A stretch of DNA of 64,000 bases from Streptomyces qinglanensis (GCF_900111245.1 NZ_FOGO01000001.1:124001-188000), one strand, 5' to 3'. Shown: positions 1 to 13,592, numbered from the stretch's first letter. Program-made: numbers and translations. The notes: generated from the letters alone by a model not told the origin.

Positions 1-683
1 CCGGCCTTGACGGAGCCGCCGTACTGGATCCGCACCCGCTGGGCCGTCGCCCCGGCATCGTCGTACAGCTCGGCGAGCCGGCCGCGGATCGCGCCGCAGA
101 CCTCCTGGGCGTCCTCCTCGCCGCAGACCTTGCCGGTGCCGATGGCCCAGACCGGTTCGTAGGCGATGACCAGCCCGGCCGCGGCCTCGGCCGGGACGTC
201 CTGGAGGGCGCCGTCGAGCTGGCGGAGGGTGTGCGCGACGTGGTCGCCCGCCTCTCGGACGGCCAGCTCCTCGCCGACGCAGACGATCGGGGTCAGCCCG
301 TGCTTGAGCGCGGCCTTCACCTTGGCGTTGACCAGCGGCTCGTCCTCACCGTGGTACTGGCGGCGCTCCGAGTGGCCGATGGTGACGAAGGTGCAGTTGA
401 GCTTCGCCAGCATCGGGCCGGAGATCTCACCCGTGTAGGCCCCGGAGTCCTGCGCGGACAGGTCCTGCGCGCCGTACCGGATGCGCAGCTTGTCGCCGTC
501 GACCAGCGTCTGCACCGACCGCAGGTCGGTGAAGGGCGGCAGGACCGCGACGTCCACGGCCTCGTAGTCCTTGTCCGTCAGCGCGAAGGCGAGCTTCTGC
601 ACATGGGCGATGGCCTCGAGGTGGTTGAGGTTCATCTTCCAGTTGCCCGCCATCAGCGGGGTGCGGGTGGGCGGTGTCGTCAT
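1..683 (-). CDS. tpiA: Triosephosphate isomerase, C-terminus cut by the window edge
   Basis: Interconverts dihydroxyacetone phosphate and glyceraldehyde 3-phosphate in the cytoplasm. About 227 residues are visible; the family is usually about 250-260, so roughly 30 C-terminal residues lie outside the window. Seen: the N-terminal GNWKMN with Asn14 and Lys16, the catalytic His in TIGHSERR (His104), the catalytic Glu in [11 protein letters not shown] (Glu176) and the phosphate-binding YGGSV near residue 221. The ATG at 683 follows a GGAAGG ribosome site. It is the last gene of gap-pgk-tpiA, 96 bp after pgk, and is probably co-transcribed with pgk. Confidence 0.97.
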   Translation of the reverse strand, partial: MTTPPTRTPLMAGNWKMNLNHLEAIAHVQKLAFALTDKDYEAVDVAVLPPFTDLRSVQTLVDGDKLRIRYGAQDLSAQDSGAYTGEISGPMLAKLNCTFVTIGHSERRQYHGEDEPLVNAKVKAALKHGLTPIVCVGEELAVREAGDHVAHTLRQLDGALQDVPAEAAAGLVIAYEPVWAIGTGKVCGEEDAQEVCGAIRGRLAELYDDAGATAQRVRIQYGGSVKA

Positions 684-740
684 GCCCTTCCTTCCATGTT
701 CGCTTCTCCGCTCGCGCGGCGCGGTGCCAGTCTCGTAGTT

Positions 741-766
741 GCCCGCGGCCCGGCAGCCGCGCGGGC
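741..766 (-). terminator. Imperfect hairpin between pgk and tpiA
   Basis: GCCCGCGGC can pair with GCCGCGCGGGC with one bulged base. It lies just after the pgk stop and before tpiA. It could be a weak attenuator, or only a GC-rich coincidence. Confidence 0.3.
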
Positions 767-779
767 GACGCCCACGGCG

Positions 780-1991
780 TCAGTCCTCCAGTGCGGCCAG
801 GCCGGGAAGCGTCTTGCCCTCGAGGTACTCGAGGCTGGCGCCGCCGCCGGTCGAGATGTGTCCGAACGCATTCTCGTCGAAGCCGAGCTGACGCACCGCG
901 GCGGCACTGTCACCGCCGCCGACGACGGTGAAGGCCGGGGAGTCGAGCAGACCCTGCGCGACGGCCTTGGTGCCCTCGGCGAAGTCGGGGTGCTCGAAGA
1001 CACCCATCGGACCGTTCCAGAAGACGGTGGCTGCGTCGGCGAGCTTCGCGGCGTAGAGCTTACGGCTCTCCGGGCCGATGTCCAGTCCCTCCAGCCCGGC
1101 CGGGATGGCGTCCGCCGCCACCACCTCCGGGTCGGCCGGCGCCTTGGTCTTCAGGTCGGGGAACTCCGCGGCCGCCAGCACGTCCACCGGCAGCACGAAC
1201 TCCACACCCAGCTCCTCGGCGCGCTGCAGATAGCCCTTGACCGCCGGGATCTGGTCCTCCTGGAGCAGCGACCTGCCGACCTCGTACCCCTGGGCCTTGA
1301 GGAAGGTGTAGGCCATTCCGCCGCCGATCAGCAGCCGGTCGGCCTTGCCCAGCAGGTGGTCGATGACACCGAGCTTGTCGGAGACCTTGGCGCCGCCCAG
1401 GACCACGGCGTAGGGCCGCTCGACGTCCTGGGTGAGCTTCCGCAGCACCCCCACCTCGGTGGCGATCAGATACCCGGCGGCGTGCGGGAGGCGGGCCGGC
1501 AGGTCGTAGACGGAGGCGTGCTTGCGGTGCACGGCACCGAAGCCGTCCCCCACGTACGCGTCCGCGAGCCCGGCCAGCTCGTCGGCGAAGGCGCCCCGCT
1601 CGGCGTCGTCCTTGCTCGTCTCGCCGGGGTTGAAGCGGAGGTTCTCCAGCAGCGTGACCCCGCCGTCGGCGGTCCCGCCGACGGTGGCCTTCGCACTGTC
1701 CCCCACCGTGTCGGTCGCGAAGGCGACCCGGGTGCCGAGGAGTTCACCGAGCCGCGCGGCGACCGGCGCCAGCGAGAACTGCGGGTCCGGGGCGCCCTTG
1801 GGGCGCCCCAGGTGGGAGGCCACGACCACGCGCGCACCGCTCTCGGTGAGCTTCCGGATCGTGGGGACGGCGGCCCGGATCCGGCCGTCGTCGGTGATGG
1901 TGTCGCCGTCGAGCGGGACGTTGAGGTCGGCGCGGACGAAGACCCGCTTGCCGGACACGCCTTCGCCGACGAGTTCGTCGATCGTCTTCAT
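780..1991 (-). CDS. pgk: Phosphoglycerate kinase
   Basis: Transfers phosphate from 1,3-bisphosphoglycerate to ADP in lower glycolysis. The protein is 403 residues, normal for the family. Visible: the substrate-binding [10 protein letters not shown] near residues 20-29, the conserved [11 protein letters not shown] block, and the nucleotide-binding GGGDSAAAV near the C-terminus. The ATG at 1991 was chosen over an in-frame upstream start at 2051 because it has an AGGAG ribosome site and the longer version would run through the strong intergenic hairpin. It lies 117 bp downstream of gap, on the same strand. Confidence 0.97.
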   Translation of the reverse strand: MKTIDELVGEGVSGKRVFVRADLNVPLDGDTITDDGRIRAAVPTIRKLTESGARVVVASHLGRPKGAPDPQFSLAPVAARLGELLGTRVAFATDTVGDSAKATVGGTADGGVTLLENLRFNPGETSKDDAERGAFADELAGLADAYVGDGFGAVHRKHASVYDLPARLPHAAGYLIATEVGVLRKLTQDVERPYAVVLGGAKVSDKLGVIDHLLGKADRLLIGGGMAYTFLKAQGYEVGRSLLQEDQIPAVKGYLQRAEELGVEFVLPVDVLAAAEFPDLKTKAPADPEVVAADAIPAGLEGLDIGPESRKLYAAKLADAATVFWNGPMGVFEHPDFAEGTKAVAQGLLDSPAFTVVGGGDSAAAVRQLGFDENAFGHISTGGGASLEYLEGKTLPGLAALED

Positions 1992-2052
1992 GGATGGCTC
2001 CTGTCGTGGGCCCGGGGCACCGGCCCCGGGAGTGCACTGCGCACGAGGCATG

Positions 2053-2087
2053 GGACAGGGCTCGTGCGGGGCGCACGAGCCCTGTCC
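2053..2087 (-). terminator. Strong 16-bp hairpin between gap and pgk
   Basis: GGACAGGGCTCGTGCG at 2053-2068 is perfectly complementary to 2072-2087, with a 3-nt GGG loop. It starts about 20 nt after the gap stop and ends about 60 nt before the pgk start. No U tract follows. It could terminate or attenuate gap transcription, or protect gap mRNA 3' ends. Confidence 0.75.
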
Positions 2088-2108
2088 GTCACCTCGGTCC
2101 GCCCGGGT

Positions 2109-3128
<1,020 letters not shown>

Positions 3129-3187
3129 CTAGGTACGCCGGTCAGGAAACCGGCGAGGGCTGTTTGGGATGTCCCCGACCGACTCCG

Positions 3188-3193
3188 ACCCTA
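3188..3193 (-). promoter_or_regulatory. Possible -10 element for gap
   Basis: TAGGGT on the minus strand, about 75 nt upstream of the gap GTG; the same hexamer serves as a -10 for several leaderless genes in this window. No good -35 hexamer is visible. Confidence 0.4.
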
Positions 3194-3260
3194 CCTCTCC
3201 GGCAGGGCGGAACTCACATCGGCCGGACGGACCGGAAACCGCCTGAACCCGCCGCTCAGT

Positions 3261-3329
3261 CGAGCATTTTCCCGCTCGTCGGACGAGTTTTTCCCCGCTA
3301 CTCAGACGAGCATTTCCCCGCTCATCAGC
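3261..3329 (-). repeat. Three tandem 23-bp palindromic units upstream of gap
   Basis: Units start at 3261, 3284 and 3307 with an exact 23-bp period. Each is built on CGAGC, an 8-nt T/C tract, then GCTCG or a near match, so every unit is itself a short inverted repeat. A more degenerate fourth copy may follow from 3330. The last perfect unit overlaps the whiA stop codon. The array sits about 70-140 bp upstream of the putative gap -10, the usual place for activator or repressor sites. Confidence 0.7.
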
Positions 3330-4302
3330 CAACCATTTCCTCGGTCAGATTCGATTCCGTTCCCGGAATTCCAAGATCCTGCGCACGCTTGTCCGCCATG
3401 GCCAGCAGCCGCCGGATCCGCCCGGCCACCGCGTCCTTGGTCAGCGGGGGGTCGGCGAGGGCACCCAGCTCCTCCAGCGACGCCTGCTTGTGCTCCATCC
3501 GCAGCCGCCCCGCGGCGGCCAGGTGCTCGGGCACCTCCTCGCCGAGGATCTCGAGCGCGCGCTGCACCCGGGCACCCGCGGCGACCGCGGCCCGCGCGGA
3601 GCGGCGCAGGTTGGCGTCGTCGAAGTTGGCGAGCCGGTTCGCGGTGGCCCGCACCTCGCGGCGCATCCGCCGCTCCTCCCACGCCAGTACCGACTCGTGG
3701 GCGCCGAGTCGCGTCAACAGCGCGCCGATCGCATCACCGTCCCGGACGACGACCCGGTCCACCCCGCGCACCTCGCGCGCCTTGGCGGCGATCTGCAGCC
3801 TGCGGGCCGCGCCGACGAGGGCCAGCGCCGCCTCCGGGCCGGGGCAGGTGACCTCCAGCGAGGAGCTGCGCCCCGGCTCGGTCAGCGAGCCGTGCGCCAG
3901 GAACGCGCCGCGCCAGGCGGCCTCCGCGTCGCAGGTGGCCCCCGAGACCACCTGCGGGGGCAGCCCTCTGATCGGGCGTCCCCGGCTGTCGACGAGCCCG
4001 GTCTGCCGGGCGAGCTGGTCACCGCCCGCAACCACCCGGACGACGTAGCGGCTGTTGCGCCGGAGCCCGCTGGGGGCCATCACCACCAGGTCGGAGGAGT
4101 GTCCGAAGATCTCCAGGATGTCCTTGCGCAGCCGCCGGGCGGCGATCCCGGTGTCCAGCTCCGCCTCGATCACGATCCGCCCGCTCACCAGGTGCAGCCC
4201 ACCCGCGAAGCGCAGGATCGACGAGACCTCTGACTTCCGGCAGCAGGTCCGGGTGACGGGGAGCCGGGAGATCTCGTCCTTCACCGCAGGCGTCATCGCC
4301 AT
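3325..4302 (-). CDS. whiA: Sporulation transcription factor WhiA
   Basis: WhiA is required with WhiB for aerial hyphae to stop growing and septate in Streptomyces (family knowledge). The 325-residue protein has the conserved N-terminal block [20 protein letters not shown], a LAGLIDADG-like fold over roughly residues 1-200 that lacks the endonuclease acidic motifs, and a C-terminal helix-turn-helix around residues 225-310. The ATG at 4302 lies inside the last codons of yvcK (10-nt overlap), so translation is probably coupled. It closes the uvrC-rapZ-yvcK-whiA block. The C-terminus ends in NLTEEMVG, which I recall as slightly shorter than related proteins. Confidence 0.97.
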   Translation of the reverse strand: MAMTPAVKDEISRLPVTRTCCRKSEVSSILRFAGGLHLVSGRIVIEAELDTGIAARRLRKDILEIFGHSSDLVVMAPSGLRRNSRYVVRVVAGGDQLARQTGLVDSRGRPIRGLPPQVVSGATCDAEAAWRGAFLAHGSLTEPGRSSSLEVTCPGPEAALALVGAARRLQIAAKAREVRGVDRVVVRDGDAIGALLTRLGAHESVLAWEERRMRREVRATANRLANFDDANLRRSARAAVAAGARVQRALEILGEEVPEHLAAAGRLRMEHKQASLEELGALADPPLTKDAVAGRIRRLLAMADKRAQDLGIPGTESNLTEEMVG

Positions 4303-5354
4303 GGGCCGATCCTTCCATGCATCCGAAAAATACGGTCGTACGCGGCGGCCAGCAGCTCCGGGTCGTGCCGGGGAGTCCCCTCCCCGGACTCCGTCCGGGC
4401 GGCGCCCCCGGCTGCCGCTACGGGCGCCAGCTCGACCCTCCCGCCGAGCTGATCGGCGGCCTCGCTCAGGGAGTCCTGGTCGGGCACGGCATCCTGGTCG
4501 GCCAGCACCACGTCGAAGGTGAGTTTAGGGGCGTGTCGCCCCAAAACCTCCAAATGACGCTGCGGGGAAAAACCATCCGTTTCTCCCGGCTGCGGAGCGA
4601 GGTTGAGCGAGAGGACCTTCCGGGCCTTCGTCTCGGTCAGCGCCTCCAGCAGCTCCGGCACCAGCAGATGCGGGATGACGGAGGAGAACCAGGAGCCGGG
4701 CCCCAGGACCACCCAGTCGGCGTCCAGCACCGCGCGGACGGCCTCGGACACGGCCGGCGGGTCGCTGGGGACCAGGTGCACCTCCTGGACCTCGCCGCGG
4801 GTGAGCGCGACGGTGGCCTGGCCCCGTACGATCGACAGCTCGTCGGGGCGCGCGGGGTCATGGCCGCGCACGCTGGCGCGCAACTCCAGCGGCACGGCGG
4901 ACATCGGCAGCACCCGGCCGTGCGCGCCCAGCAGCTTGCCGACCAGGTCGAGCGCCTGGACGTGGTCGCCGAGCTGCTCCCACAGCGCGACGATCAGAAG
5001 ATTGCCGACCGCGTGCTCGTGCAGGTCGCCGCGGCTCTCGAAGCGGTGCTGGACGACCTGGGCCCAGGTGCGGCCCCACTCGTCGTCCCCGCACAGCGCC
5101 GCGAGCGCCTTGCGCAGGTCTCCGGGAGGCAGCACCCCCAGCTCGTCGCGGAGCCGCCCGCTGGAGCCGCCGTCGTCGGCGACGGTGACCACCGCCGTGA
5201 GGTCGCCGGTGATCCGGCGCAGCGCCGTCAGCGAGGCCGACAGGCCCATGCCGCCGCCGAGCGCCACCACCTTGGGCTGCTGGGAGCTCAGGCCGCGCAG
5301 CGTCGCACGCCGCCCCACCAGATGCCGCAGGCTCCTCCGGGCCATGGGCGTCAC
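4293..5354 (-). CDS. yvcK: YvcK/CofD-like family protein (gluconeogenesis factor)
   Basis: The 353-residue protein carries the CofD-fold signature: [14 protein letters not shown] near residues 29-42, [13 protein letters not shown] near 57-69, and [15 protein letters not shown] further on. In other bacteria YvcK proteins bind UDP-sugars and affect carbon use and cell-wall homeostasis; the biochemical activity is not settled. It overlaps rapZ by 4 nt upstream and whiA by 10 nt downstream, so the three genes are probably translationally coupled. An N-terminal extension of about 25 basic residues precedes the core fold. Confidence 0.93.
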   Translation of the reverse strand: MTPMARRSLRHLVGRRATLRGLSSQQPKVVALGGGMGLSASLTALRRITGDLTAVVTVADDGGSSGRLRDELGVLPPGDLRKALAALCGDDEWGRTWAQVVQHRFESRGDLHEHAVGNLLIVALWEQLGDHVQALDLVGKLLGAHGRVLPMSAVPLELRASVRGHDPARPDELSIVRGQATVALTRGEVQEVHLVPSDPPAVSEAVRAVLDADWVVLGPGSWFSSVIPHLLVPELLEALTETKARKVLSLNLAPQPGETDGFSPQRHLEVLGRHAPKLTFDVVLADQDAVPDQDSLSEAADQLGGRVELAPVAAAGGAARTESGEGTPRHDPELLAAAYDRIFRMHGRIGPWR

Positions 5355-6292
5355 TCGCGCCCCATGTCACGGTGGACGACCACCGTCTCCACGCCCCCGT
5401 CGGAGAGTCTGCGGGCGAGCTTCTCGGACATGGCGACGCTGCGGTGCTTGCCGCCGGTGCAGCCGACGGCCACGGTGACGTACCGCTTGCCCTCCCTGCG
5501 GTAGCCCGCCGCGATCAGCTGCAGCAACTCGGTGTAGCGGTCCAGGAACTCCTTGGCACCGGGCTGGTTGAAGACGTAGTTGGAGACCTCCTCGCTGGTG
5601 CCCGTGTAGGGGCGCAGCTCGGGAACCCAGTGCGGGTTGGGCAGGAAGCGGCAGTCGACCACCAGGTCGGCGTCCACCGGCAGGCCGTACTTGTAGCCGA
5701 AGGACATCACCGTGGCGCGCAGTTCGGGCTCCTCCTCGCCCGCGAACCGGGCGTCCAGCTTGGCGCGCAGCTCGTGCACGTTCAGCCCGGAGGTGTCGAT
5801 CACCAGGTCGGCGTCGCCGCGCAGCTCGCGCAGCAGGTCGCGCTCGGCCGCGATGCCGTCCACGATGCGCCCGTCGCCCTGGAGCGGGTGCGGGCGGCGC
5901 ACCGACTCGAAGCGGCGCACCAGGGCCTCGTCCGACGCCTCCAGGAAGACGACCCGCCGGGAGACGTGGTAGGCCGCCAGATCGGCCAGGGCGCCCTTGA
6001 GGTTGTCGAAGAAGTTGCGGCCGCGCACGTCGACCACCACGGCGATCCGCGCCACGTTGCCCTGGGAGCGGGCCCCGAGCTCGACCATCGTGGGGATCAG
6101 CTCGGGCGGCAGGTTGTCGACGACGAACCAGCCGAGGTCCTCCAGGCATTTGGCTGCGGTGCTGCGGCCGGCGCCCGACATCCCGGAGATGATCACCAGC
6201 TCCGGGATCGTCGCGCCCGCCTCCTCCGGCTGGGCCGGGTCGAGGGTACTCACCACTGCTCCGTCTCCGCGCTGCTCGCGTTCCGCGCTCAT
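5351..6292 (-). CDS. rapZ: RNase adapter protein RapZ (YvcJ family nucleotide-binding protein)
   Basis: P-loop protein of 313 residues. It has a Walker A-like GMSGAGRST (37-45), [13 protein letters not shown] just after it, [14 protein letters not shown], and the family C-terminal signature [14 protein letters not shown]. In E. coli RapZ directs RNase E to sRNAs; in Gram-positives the YvcJ family hydrolyses nucleotides, so the RNase-adapter role is not certain here. I chose the ATG at 6292, which has a GGGGGA ribosome site. An in-frame ATG at 6352 overlaps the uvrC stop as ATGA and would add 20 residues. The gene overlaps yvcK by 4 nt. Confidence 0.93.
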   Translation of the reverse strand: MSAEREQRGDGAVVSTLDPAQPEEAGATIPELVIISGMSGAGRSTAAKCLEDLGWFVVDNLPPELIPTMVELGARSQGNVARIAVVVDVRGRNFFDNLKGALADLAAYHVSRRVVFLEASDEALVRRFESVRRPHPLQGDGRIVDGIAAERDLLRELRGDADLVIDTSGLNVHELRAKLDARFAGEEEPELRATVMSFGYKYGLPVDADLVVDCRFLPNPHWVPELRPYTGTSEEVSNYVFNQPGAKEFLDRYTELLQLIAAGYRREGKRYVTVAVGCTGGKHRSVAMSEKLARRLSDGGVETVVVHRDMGRE

Positions 6293-6348
6293 GCTGTCAT
6301 CCCCCGATGTGTCGATCTTCGTACCGATGGCGGTCTCGGCGCCACATT

Positions 6349-8409
6349 TCACTCATCTTCAACGATCTCACCGGTCGCGGTATTCACCGCCGGGCCGGCG
6401 GCGGTGCCGGACAGCGCCGCGGCCACCGTCTCGGCCGTCTTCCGGCCCACCCCCGGGACCTGGGAGATCTCCTCCACCGAGGCCGCCCGCAGCTTCTTGA
6501 CCGAACCGAAGTGCTTGAGCAGGGCCTTCTTGCGGGTCTCGCCCAGCCCGGGGACGGCGTCCAGCGGGCTGCCGCGCAGCCGCTTGCCGCGTTTGCCGCG
6601 CTGGTAGCGGATCGCGAAGCGGTGCGCCTCGTCGCGGACGCGCTGCAGCAGGTAGAGGCCCTCGCTGCTGCGCGGCAGCACCACCGGGTCGCTCTCGCCC
6701 GGCAGCCAGACCTCCTCCAGCCGCTTGGCCAGGCCGCAGACGGCGACGTCGTCGATGCCGAGCTCCTCCAGAGCCGCCTGCGCGGCCGCCACCTGCGGTT
6801 GGCCACCGTCGACCACGATCAGTTGCGGAGGGTAGGCGAACTTCTTGGGGCGGCCGTCCTCGTCCCGGCCGGCACCCTGGGCCGGCTGCCGCGCGGCGGC
6901 CGGCTCCCCCGCCTCGGGCGGCTCGGGGACGGGCCCCGACTCCAGCTCGCCGCCGAGCTCCTCGTCCGGCCACTCGCCGGTGCGCTGCTTCTCCACCAGG
7001 TAGCGGCGGAAGCGGCGGCTGACGACCTCGTGCATGGCACGCACGTCGTCCTGGCCCGCGAAGGACTTGATCTGGAAGCGGCGGTACTCGCTCTTCCGCG
7101 CCAGCCCGTCCTCGAAGACCACCATGGAGGCCACCACGTCGTCGCCCTGCAGGTGCGAGATGTCGAAGCACTCGACGCGCAGCGGCGCCGAGTCCAGGTC
7201 CAGCGCCTCGGCGATCTCCTCCAGGGCCCGGGAGCGGGTGGTCAGGTCGGAGGCGCGCTTGGTCTTGTGCAGCACCAGGGCGTGCTGCGCGTTGCGGTCG
7301 ACCGTCTCCATCAGGGCCCGCTTGTCGCCGCGCTGCGGTACCCGCAGGCTCACCTGCGCCCCCCGGCGCTCGGAGAGCCACTGCGCTATCGGTCCGGCCG
7401 GCTCGGGCAGCGCCGGGACCAGCACCTCCTTGGGCACACCGCCGCTGCCGCCGCCGGTGGCCGCGTCCCCCTGCTCGGCGCCGTAGAGCTGCTGCAGCGC
7501 GTGTTCGACCAACTCGGCGGTGCCGACGGCCTCGACCTTGTCGGTGACCCAGCCGCGCTGGCCGCGCACCCGGCCGCCGCGGACGTGGAAGATCTGGACG
7601 GCCGCCTCCAGCTCGTCCTCGGCCACCGCGATCAGGTCGGCGTCGGTGGCGTCGGCGAGCACGACCGCGTTCTTCTCCATGGCGCGCTTGAGCGCGTCGA
7701 TGTCGTCCCGCAGCCGCGCCGCCCGCTCGTACTCCAGCTCCTCGGCCGCCTCCTGCATCTCGCGCTCCAGGCGGCGCAGGTAGGAACCGGTGTGCCCGGC
7801 CATGAAGTCGCAGAACTCCTCGGCGAGTTCGCGGTGCTCCTCGGGGGTGACCCGGCCCACGCAAGGCGCCGAGCACTTGCCGATGTAGCCGAGCAGGCAG
7901 GGCCGGCCGATCTGCGCCGAGCGCTTGAACACGCCCGCCGAGCAGGTGCGCACGGGGAACACCCGCAGCATCAGGTCGACCGTCTCGCGGATGGCCCATG
8001 CCTGCCCGTACGGGCCGAAGTAGCGCACCCCCTTCTTCTTGGGGCCGCGCATCACCTGGACGCGGGGGAACTCCTCGTTCATCGTCACCGCGAGCGACGG
8101 ATAGCTCTTGTCGTCGCGGTACTTGACGTTGAACCGGGGGGCGAACTCCTGGATCCAGGTGTACTCGAGCTGGAGGGCCTCCACCTCGGTGCCGACGACC
8201 GTCCACTCGACGGAGGCGGCCGTCGTGACCATCGTGCGGGTGCGCGGGTGCAGCCCGGCGAGGTCCTGGAAGTAGTTGTTGAGCCGCTGGCGCAGGCTCT
8301 TCGCCTTGCCGACGTAGATCACCCGGCGGTGCTCGTCGCGGAAGCGGTAGACCCCGGGCGAGTCGGGGATCTCTCCCGGTTTCGGACGGTAGGTGGAGGG
8401 GTCTGCCAT
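6349..8409 (-). CDS. uvrC: Excinuclease ABC subunit UvrC
   Basis: Makes both incisions around bulky lesions in nucleotide excision repair. The 686-residue protein shows an N-terminal GIY-YIG nuclease domain (SPGVYRF and [14 protein letters not shown]), a UVR motif around residues 210-245, an RNase H-like 3'-side nuclease domain ([11 protein letters not shown]), and C-terminal helix-hairpin-helix motifs ([18 protein letters not shown]). Low-complexity inserts occur near residues 310-325 and 480-520. The ATG at 8409 sits exactly 7 nt after a TAGGGT -10 box, so the mRNA is probably leaderless; this rules out the GTG at 8418. It heads the uvrC-rapZ-yvcK-whiA block. Confidence 0.97.
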   Translation of the reverse strand: MADPSTYRPKPGEIPDSPGVYRFRDEHRRVIYVGKAKSLRQRLNNYFQDLAGLHPRTRTMVTTAASVEWTVVGTEVEALQLEYTWIQEFAPRFNVKYRDDKSYPSLAVTMNEEFPRVQVMRGPKKKGVRYFGPYGQAWAIRETVDLMLRVFPVRTCSAGVFKRSAQIGRPCLLGYIGKCSAPCVGRVTPEEHRELAEEFCDFMAGHTGSYLRRLEREMQEAAEELEYERAARLRDDIDALKRAMEKNAVVLADATDADLIAVAEDELEAAVQIFHVRGGRVRGQRGWVTDKVEAVGTAELVEHALQQLYGAEQGDAATGGGSGGVPKEVLVPALPEPAGPIAQWLSERRGAQVSLRVPQRGDKRALMETVDRNAQHALVLHKTKRASDLTTRSRALEEIAEALDLDSAPLRVECFDISHLQGDDVVASMVVFEDGLARKSEYRRFQIKSFAGQDDVRAMHEVVSRRFRRYLVEKQRTGEWPDEELGGELESGPVPEPPEAGEPAAARQPAQGAGRDEDGRPKKFAYPPQLIVVDGGQPQVAAAQAALEELGIDDVAVCGLAKRLEEVWLPGESDPVVLPRSSEGLYLLQRVRDEAHRFAIRYQRGKRGKRLRGSPLDAVPGLGETRKKALLKHFGSVKKLRAASVEEISQVPGVGRKTAETVAAALSGTAAGPAVNTATGEIVEDE

Positions 8410-8416
8410 GTGACCC

Positions 8417-8438
8417 ACCCTACTGGCGCCGGGTGACA
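8417..8438 (-). promoter_or_regulatory. uvrC promoter, partial PafBC-type match
   Basis: On the minus strand TGTCACCC, 8 nt, then TAGGGT, then 7 nt to the uvrC ATG. Spacing is identical to the uvrB promoter, but only 5 of 8 bases of the TGTCAGTG half match. The -10 and the leaderless start are convincing; PafBC control is only possible. Confidence 0.5.
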
Positions 8439-8475
8439 GCGATCAGCGCACGGCCGCCGGGTGCCGGCGCGCGGC

Positions 8476-8506
8476 GGCGGTGCCGGGCGCCTGTCCCGGC
8501 ACCGCC
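8476..8506 (-). terminator. 12-bp hairpin after the metallo-hydrolase gene
   Basis: GGCGGTGCCGGG at 8476-8487 pairs perfectly with 8495-8506 across a 7-nt loop. It starts a few bases beyond the stop of the 8514-9170 gene and separates it from uvrC. Confidence 0.8.
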
Positions 8507-8513
8507 TCGCGGG

Positions 8514-9170
8514 CTACCAGCCGCGCTCGCGCCACTCGGCAAGGTGCGGGCGCTCGGCGCCCAGCGTCGTGTCCCCGCCGTGACCGGGGTAGACCCAGGT
8601 CTCGTCGGGGAGCCGGTCGAACAGTTTGGCCTCCACGTCGTCGATGAGCTGGACGAAGTGGTCGGCGTTGCCGAAGGTGTTGCCCACCCCGCCGGGGAAG
8701 AGGCAGTCGCCGGTGAACAGGTGCGGGTGGCCGCTCGGATCGTCGTAGACCAGGGCGATCGAGCCGGGCGTGTGCCCGGTCAGATGGCGCGCGGTCAGCT
8801 CGACCTCGCCCACCCGCAGGGTGTCCCCGTCCTCCAGCGGTACGTCCGTGGGGACCGGGATGCCCTCCGCGTCGTACCGGCCGGCGCAGGTGCGCGCTCC
8901 GGTGGCGTCCACCACCTCCGCGAGCGCCTGCCAGTGGTCGCCGTGCCGGTGCGTGGTGACGACCGAGGCGATGCCGTCGTCACCGATGAGCTCCAGCAGG
9001 GTGCCCGCGTCGTTCGCGGCGTCGATCAGGAGCTGCTCTCCGGTGGCCCGGCAGCGCAGCAGGTACGCGTTGTTGTCCATGGGGCCGACGGCGACCTTGG
9101 AGATCATCAGGTCCCGCAGCTCGTGCACGTCCGCGGGGCCGCCGACCTGTACCGTTCCGCTGTAAGGCAT
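8514..9170 (-). CDS. MBL-fold metallo-hydrolase (glyoxalase II-like)
   Basis: The 218-residue protein has the metal-binding THRHGDHW motif, the following LTGHTPGS with a metal-ligand His, FTGDCLF with the bridging Asp, and a C-terminal YPGHGGDT. This is the layout of cytoplasmic glyoxalase II-like hydrolases; the substrate is unknown, and a mycothiol thioester is possible given the neighbouring gene. The ATG at 9170 lies 6 nt downstream of a TAGGGT -10 box (9177-9182) that overlaps the stop of the upstream gene, so this gene probably has its own leaderless transcript. Confidence 0.9.
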   Translation of the reverse strand: MPYSGTVQVGGPADVHELRDLMISKVAVGPMDNNAYLLRCRATGEQLLIDAANDAGTLLELIGDDGIASVVTTHRHGDHWQALAEVVDATGARTCAGRYDAEGIPVPTDVPLEDGDTLRVGEVELTARHLTGHTPGSIALVYDDPSGHPHLFTGDCLFPGGVGNTFGNADHFVQLIDDVEAKLFDRLPDETWVYPGHGGDTTLGAERPHLAEWRERGW

Positions 9171-9176
9171 ACGGCA

Positions 9177-9182
9177 ACCCTA
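9177..9182 (-). promoter_or_regulatory. -10 box of the MBL hydrolase inside the preceding stop codon
   Basis: TAGGGT on the minus strand, 6 nt before the ATG at 9170. Its first three bases are the TAG stop of the 9180-9893 gene. Confidence 0.6.
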
Positions 9183-9893
9183 GAGCGCGGGCAGCGCGGG
9201 CAGCGAACCCCGCGCCGAGAGGCCGCTGCCGTTCGTCCGGCCGGTCAGCCAGCCGACCAGCGCGACGGGGCTCCCGGCGACGACGAAGGGCCCTTCGCCG
9301 CCCGGCTCCGCGGCGCCGGTGCGCCAGCTCCTGCCGTCCTCCGCGCGCAGCTCGACGGCGACGGGGATGTCGGGGTGCCCGGCGAAGCGGCGTGCCATGT
9401 TGGCCAGCTCGCGGTCCACGAAGGCACCCGGCAGGTCCTCCAGCGTGTAGCCGACCCCGAGGTCCACGTGGTGCAGCTCGACCTCGATCCAGCGGCGGAA
9501 GGGCAGCGAGGAGACGCGGTCCGTCACACCGTTGCGGAGGGTGACGGTGTGGTGCCACTCCTCGGCGCCGAGGGCCGCGAAGGCGCGCTCCAGGCGGGCC
9601 GCGCTGGTGCGCACATCGTCGGCGAGCGCCTCGGGGGAGCGGCCGGCTCCGCGTGCGATGTCCGCGTCGCGGGCCTCGGCACCGGCGTACATGGGTTCGC
9701 CCGCGAGCACGTTGACGAGCGCGTCGGCGTTCCGGGCGAGATGGGTGAGCACGTGGGCACGGGTCCAGCCGGGAAGGTGGGAGGGCTCGGCCGCCTCGGC
9801 AGCCGTCAGCCCGGCGGCAGCGGCGAGCAGGTGACCGGTCGCACTCCGCAGGAGTTCGGTGTCGTGGACGGGCGTGGTCGCAGGCGTGGTCAT
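9180..9893 (-). CDS. Maleylpyruvate isomerase family mycothiol-dependent enzyme
   Basis: The 237-residue protein has the DinB/MDMPI four-helix-bundle N-terminus (HLPGWTRAHVLTHLARNADAL near 43-63) and the conserved WIEVELHHVDLGVGY segment near 140-154, whose Glu and His residues are probable metal ligands together with the N-terminal His. Members use mycothiol, the actinobacterial thiol, as cofactor. The actual reaction cannot be read from sequence. A TAGCTT box ends 6 nt before the ATG, so the mRNA is probably leaderless. It is divergent from uvrA and precedes the MBL hydrolase. Confidence 0.85.
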   Translation of the reverse strand: MTTPATTPVHDTELLRSATGHLLAAAAGLTAAEAAEPSHLPGWTRAHVLTHLARNADALVNVLAGEPMYAGAEARDADIARGAGRSPEALADDVRTSAARLERAFAALGAEEWHHTVTLRNGVTDRVSSLPFRRWIEVELHHVDLGVGYTLEDLPGAFVDRELANMARRFAGHPDIPVAVELRAEDGRSWRTGAAEPGGEGPFVVAGSPVALVGWLTGRTNGSGLSARGSLPALPAL

Positions 9894-9912
9894 GATCCAA
9901 AGCTACTGGCGT

Positions 9913-9926
9913 CCCTCGTTCGAGGG
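9913..9926. promoter_or_regulatory. Palindrome in the divergent uvrA upstream region
   Basis: CCCTCG and CGAGGG flank a TT centre, 7 bp beyond the -10 of the leaftward gene. It is placed where a repressor would block that promoter, but it matches no operator I recognise and could be chance. Confidence 0.35.
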
Positions 9927-10090
9927 GAAGACAGCCGGATCCGCCGCGATTCGAATGAACGTGCTATATGGTCGAGCCCGGCTCCCGAACCCGAGGCGAA
10001 CGACACTCCGGGCGGCGCCGTCCTACTCTTGGTCGGGGACTCCCGCTCGACGCGGGCTCCCCCCTTCCCACACGAAAGGTGCCAACAGGC

Positions 10091-13093
<3,003 letters not shown>

Positions 13094-13156
13094 CCCGGCG
13101 CACTGCCCTGACCCGTGCGTAGCGCCGGTCAGGTGCGCGGGGCGGCGGGCCGGACG

Positions 13157-13162
13157 TAGAGT
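13157..13162 (+). promoter_or_regulatory. -10 box giving a leaderless Rieske gene
   Basis: TAGAGT followed by 7 nt and then the GTG at 13170. It overlaps the alternative GTG at 13161, which argues for the later start. Confidence 0.55.
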
Positions 13163-13169
13163 GCGGCGC

Positions 13170-13592
13170 GTGACGACGAGCAAGGAATCGCCGGCCACGC
13201 GCCGCACCGTGCTGTGCGGGGCCGCGCTGGCCGCGCTGGGACTGACCACCGCCGGGTGCGGCGGTGACTCCGGGAAGGACACGTCGGGGTCCGCCCCCGA
13301 CGAGCCGGTCGAGCTGGGCGACGCGGAAGCCGTGCCGGTGGGCGGCGCGAAGCTGTACGCCGAGCAGAAGGTGCTGGTCGCCCAGCCGGAGAAGGGCGAC
13401 TTCAAAGGATTCAGCGCGATCTGCACCCACCAGGGCAGCCTCCTGGGCGAGATCGACGGCGAGGTGGCGGTCTGCCCGCTGCACGGAAGCCGCTTCCACG
13501 TGGACTCGGGGAAGGTCGCGCAGGGTCCCGCCACCGAGGCGCTGCCGGCGGTACCGGTGAAGGTGGAGCAGGGGAAGCTCGTCGCGGGCTGA
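13170..13592 (+). CDS. Rieske [2Fe-2S] lipoprotein, Tat-type signal
   Basis: The 140-residue protein starts with twin Arg (residues 11-12), a hydrophobic stretch and a lipobox ending at Cys30 (LTTAGC), so it is probably Tat-exported with its cluster already folded, then anchored to the outer face of the membrane. The Rieske ligands are complete: CTHQG (Cys85, His87) and CPLHG (Cys102, His105). The partner redox enzyme is not in the window and function is unknown. The neighbouring uvrA is unrelated. Confidence 0.9.
   Translation: MTTSKESPATRRTVLCGAALAALGLTTAGCGGDSGKDTSGSAPDEPVELGDAEAVPVGGAKLYAEQKVLVAQPEKGDFKGFSAICTHQGSLLGEIDGEVAVCPLHGSRFHVDSGKVAQGPATEALPAVPVKVEQGKLVAG

Noticed and set aside
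3129..3332. Small minus-strand frame covering the 23-bp repeats
   Set aside because: No ribosome site, residues track the DNA repeat, and it lies in the gap promoter region.
6292..6352. rapZ start at 6352 overlapping the uvrC stop (ATGA)
   Set aside because: Kept only as an alternative: the ATG at 6292 has a clear GGGGGA site, and the extra 20 residues are not family-like.
9894..10090. LexA/SOS box upstream of uvrA
   Set aside because: I searched for CGAAC-N4-GTTCG; only direct CGAAC repeats and an unrelated CCCTCG palindrome are present. No PafBC motif either.
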